Origin: Deltaproteobacteria bacterium ADurb.Bin026
GTDB lineage: Bacteria > Desulfobacterota > Syntrophorhabdia > Syntrophorhabdales > Syntrophorhabdaceae
DNA: 15,832 nucleotides
Direction: 5' to 3'
Assembly (NCBI GenBank): GCA_002071245.1
Contig: MWEV01000076.1
Span: forward strand, 1 to 15,832
Within the stretch, counting starts at the first letter, position 1. Every line of letters begins with the position of its first letter. Positions 13,886 to 15,832 of the stretch are shown here, piece after piece. The position numbers were made by a program, and so were the translations under genes. A model generated the notes under the pieces. The model ran no database searches, had not been told where the DNA came from, and saw only the letters and a list, made by a program, of their open reading frames with translations.

Positions 13886-14908
13886 ATGTTGAATGTTGGT
13901 ATTATAGGGGCTACTGGCTATACAGGGGTAGCCCTTATTTCTTTACTCATAAATCATCCGCTCGTAAAGATCACACTTGTTACATCGAATACCTATAAAG
14001 GAAAAAGGATATCTGATATATTTCCGCTTTTTAGGGGGCTATTCGAGGAAACGCTCGTTCCAACAGACGATGATCACGGTGATAAGTGTGATGTATATTT
14101 CCTGTGCCTTCCCCATGGTACCTCAATGGCAACGGCAAAAACGCTCTTTAACGATAAATCTGTACTGATTGATTTAAGTGCAGATTTCAGGTTCGAAGAC
14201 CTATCGATTTATGAAAAAACCTATATAAAACATATAGCGCCCGAACTTGCGAAGCAAGCTGTTTTTGGTCTCCCTGAACTATACAAAGACAAGATCAGGG
14301 GTGCAAAAATTATAGGAAACCCAGGCTGTTATCCAACCTCTGCCATATTGGCCTTTTATCCGCTTTTAAAAGAAGGTCTTTTGAGCGGTGACATTTTTAT
14401 TGACTCAAAATCCGGTGTGAGCGGGGCGGGAAGAGATACAAAGATAGGGAGCCTCTTTTGTGAGGTATCTGAGGGTTTCAGGGCTTATAACGTTGGTCTT
14501 CACAGACACGAACCAGAAATACAAAAAGAAGTGAATAAATATCAAGACCTGCAGGTCATGTTTACACCACATCTGTTACCAATGAATAGAGGAATCCTCT
14601 CAACGACTTACAGCAGACTTAAAAACCCTTATAAAACGTCAGACATTTTGGATTTGTTCAAAAAAACTTATAAAGATGAACCATTTGTCAGAATTATGGA
14701 TGAAGGGGTTTATCCTGATACAAGGTTTACGCGTTTTTCAAATTTCTGTGATATAGGCCTTAAGACTTTTGAAGACGGCAGAATCGTTATTATTTCAACT
14801 ATTGACAATCTCATCAAGGGTGCCTCGGGTCAAGCCATACAGAATATGAACGTGGCTATCGGCATCGAAGAAACACTCGGGCTGAAGACGCCGCCGCAAT
14901 ATCCCTGA
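13886..14908 (+). CDS. argC: N-acetyl-gamma-glutamyl-phosphate reductase ArgC
   Basis: ArgC reduces N-acetylglutamyl 5-phosphate to the semialdehyde with NADPH, the third step of arginine synthesis. The 340-residue product has the nucleotide-binding GIIGATGYTGVAL (5-17), DLSADFRF (96-103), the catalytic-cysteine motif GNPGCYPTSA (144-153) with Cys148, SGVSGAGRD (176-184), the active-site LHRHEPEI (205-212), and FTPHLLPMNRGI further on. Length and motifs are typical of type 1 ArgC. It starts seven bases after rpsI without a strong ribosome binding site, so expression probably depends on the ribosomal operon. No other arginine gene is in the window. Confidence 0.97.
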   Translation: MLNVGIIGATGYTGVALISLLINHPLVKITLVTSNTYKGKRISDIFPLFRGLFEETLVPTDDDHGDKCDVYFLCLPHGTSMATAKTLFNDKSVLIDLSADFRFEDLSIYEKTYIKHIAPELAKQAVFGLPELYKDKIRGAKIIGNPGCYPTSAILAFYPLLKEGLLSGDIFIDSKSGVSGAGRDTKIGSLFCEVSEGFRAYNVGLHRHEPEIQKEVNKYQDLQVMFTPHLLPMNRGILSTTYSRLKNPYKTSDILDLFKKTYKDEPFVRIMDEGVYPDTRFTRFSNFCDIGLKTFEDGRIVIISTIDNLIKGASGQAIQNMNVAIGIEETLGLKTPPQYP

Positions 14909-14921
14909 TTTCCTGTGGTAC

Positions 14922-14950
14922 TTTAAAAAGAATCGTATCTGTGTTATAAT
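14922..14950 (+). promoter_or_regulatory. Predicted smpB promoter, apparently leaderless
   Basis: TTTAAA (14922-14927) and a perfect TATAAT (14945-14950) are spaced by exactly 17 bases. The expected transcription start, seven bases after the last T of the -10, is 14957, the A of the smpB ATG itself. No Shine-Dalgarno motif is present. Confidence 0.55.
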
Positions 14951-14956
14951 AGACTT

Positions 14957-15403
14957 ATGAAAACGATTTGTACAAACAGGAAGGCATACCATGAATACCA
15001 TATTGAAGAAACCTTCGAGGCCGGGATTGTTCTTACCGGGACAGAGGTCAAATCCCTTCGTGAAGGAAAGGCAAATCTAAAGGACAGTTTTGCTAAAATC
15101 AAAGGTGGTGAACTATTTCTTGTGAATGCCCATATAAGCCCTTATTCGTGCGGCAATATATACAACCATGAACCAAAGAGGGAGCGAAAACTTCTGATGC
15201 ACAAAAGAGAGATAAGCAGGCTTTTTGGCAAGGTTAAAGAAAGAGGCTATACACTGGTTGCGCTTTCTATGTATTTTGATAAAAGGAATAGGGCAAAAAC
15301 GGAAATTGCACTTGCAAAAGGCAAAACTCTTTATGATAAAAGGGAAAGCATTAAACGTAAAGATGAAAAACGTATCAACGAAAGGGAAATGAGATTGAGA
15401 TAA
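14957..15403 (+). CDS. smpB: SsrA-binding protein SmpB
   Basis: SmpB binds the tRNA-like part of tmRNA and brings it to stalled ribosomes. The 148-residue protein shows the beta-barrel motifs VLTGTEVKSLREGKANLKDS (26-45), FLVNAHISPY, NHEPKRERKLLMHK, YTLVALSMYF, and the KTEIALAKGKTLYDKRESIK segment before a basic C-terminal tail that enters the ribosome. Length is typical. ssrA starts 72 bases downstream on the same strand, so both partners of trans-translation are adjacent. The start codon directly follows a -10 box with no ribosome binding site. Confidence 0.98.
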   Translation: MKTICTNRKAYHEYHIEETFEAGIVLTGTEVKSLREGKANLKDSFAKIKGGELFLVNAHISPYSCGNIYNHEPKRERKLLMHKREISRLFGKVKERGYTLVALSMYFDKRNRAKTEIALAKGKTLYDKRESIKRKDEKRINEREMRLR

Positions 15404-15412
15404 AGAAAGATC

Positions 15413-15465
15413 AGTATGGAGGTTCATTTGTTTCACTATTTACTGAATGTTTTACCCTCCATACT
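15413..15465. promoter_or_regulatory. Perfect 10-bp inverted repeat between smpB and ssrA
   Basis: AGTATGGAGG (15413-15422) is the exact reverse complement of CCTCCATACT (15456-15465), with a 33-base loop. The right arm ends 10 bases before the mature tmRNA 5' end, where the ssrA -10 is expected (CATACT, 15460-15465; possible -35 TTTACT at 15439-15444). It could be a smpB terminator-like stem, an operator pair or part of the tmRNA precursor leader. Confidence 0.5.
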
Positions 15466-15475
15466 AAAACAATAA

Positions 15476-15827
15476 GGGGGCGACTGGCTTCGACAGGGAA
15501 GCAAGGGTCAAAGAGGCATGTCGGGTTACTGCTTACCCGCAAATAAGCGGATATAAACACAACTGCAGACTCTTTTGAGTACGCACTAGCCGCATAAGGC
15601 GGCTACATCATCCGGACTTTCTGCCTGCTTCAAGTCCGTGTATGGTGTGATACAAGCAGGATAGTCCAGTCTGAAGCCTATAGGACTGGGTGAAATTTAT
15701 AGGCTGGAACGATGAAAAACCTGTCAGCGGGTGTTTCACCGTTTGAGATTAAAAACACTGACTAAGCATGTAGGCTCTTTGAGGTCTTCTTTTTTGGACG
15801 TGGGTTCGATTCCCACCGCCTCCACCA
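15476..15827 (+). ncRNA. ssrA: tmRNA (ssrA)
   Basis: tmRNA frees stalled ribosomes and tags the unfinished protein for proteolysis. The 5' GGGGGCG (15476-15482) pairs with CGCCTCC (15817-15823) to make the acceptor stem, and the encoded CCA follows at 15825-15827. The T arm is GTGGG-TTCGATT-CCCAC near the 3' end. The tag reading frame starts at GCA 15565 and ends at TAA 15595-15597, coding ADSFEYALAA. That stop lies in the loop of a perfect seven-base hairpin (15587-15593 with 15599-15605). Pseudoknots are visible: one before the tag (CGGG/CCCG with GCTTA/TAAGC, 15522-15548) and one after it (CCAGTC/GACTGG with AGCCTATA/TATAGGCT, 15666-15705). This is a standard one-piece tmRNA of 352 bases, complete within the window. 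Confidence 0.97.
15565..15597 (+). other. tmRNA tag-peptide reading frame (ADSFEYALAA)
   Basis: Ten codons from the resume codon GCA to TAA give ADSFEYALAA. The length and the ALAA ending match the E. coli tag ANDENYALAA, and the LAA end is what ClpXP and similar proteases recognise. The start is placed by this length and by the preceding sequence. Confidence 0.85.
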
Positions 15828-15832
15828 TTTGA

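Overview
This window looks like a chromosomal segment of an anaerobic, deltaproteobacterium-like (Desulfobacterota-grade) bacterium of moderate to low GC. The evidence is the gene order ftsH-folP-cdaA-cdaR-pdxJ, an rplM-rpsI-argC run, an adjacent smpB-ssrA pair, and a small MoaD/PC4 neighbourhood. No complete mobile element, CRISPR array, prophage or rRNA gene is visible, and the only RNA gene found is tmRNA. The taxonomic placement is inference.

Bases 1-1741: on the minus strand lie the first 32 codons of a putative membrane protein running off the window edge and a MoaD/ThiS-like gene broken by a single-base frameshift. Divergent from them are a 72-residue PC4/p15-type ssDNA-binding protein and a 58-residue protein with a Cys-rich C-terminal tail. 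A metallo-beta-lactamase-fold hydrolase follows on the minus strand.

Bases 1952-7382 (plus strand): a tightly packed run of five genes. They are a 358-residue protein I do not recognise, the rRNA 2'-O-methyltransferase RlmE, a 593-residue fusion of an ATP-grasp ligase to a class I methyltransferase, a YdjC/ChbG/HpnK-type deacetylase, and a GT4-type glycosyltransferase. The first four overlap or nearly touch. The ligase/methyltransferase-deacetylase-glycosyltransferase part is the best candidate here for an undescribed pathway, probably modification of a glycan, lipid or small amide; its substrate cannot be read from sequence. Bases 7383-7855 hold a heptamer tandem repeat, three back-to-back hairpins, a doubtful 58-codon ORF and a bidirectional terminator.

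Bases 7856-12804 (minus strand, read right to left): ftsH (membrane AAA+ protease), folP (dihydropteroate synthase, with an Arg-to-Met change in a normally conserved motif), cdaA (diadenylate cyclase making c-di-AMP), cdaR (YbbR-domain partner of CdaA) and pdxJ (pyridoxine 5'-phosphate synthase). Overlaps and short gaps suggest one operon joining membrane proteolysis, folate, c-di-AMP signalling and vitamin B6.

Bases 13047-15827 (plus strand): rplM and rpsI (ribosomal proteins L13 and S9) with argC close behind, then smpB and ssrA, the two components of trans-translation. The tmRNA is complete, including the CCA end, pseudoknots and a readable tag, ADSFEYALAA. At two genes, the 358-residue protein and smpB, a good -10 box sits so close to the start codon that the mRNAs are predicted to be almost or fully leaderless.
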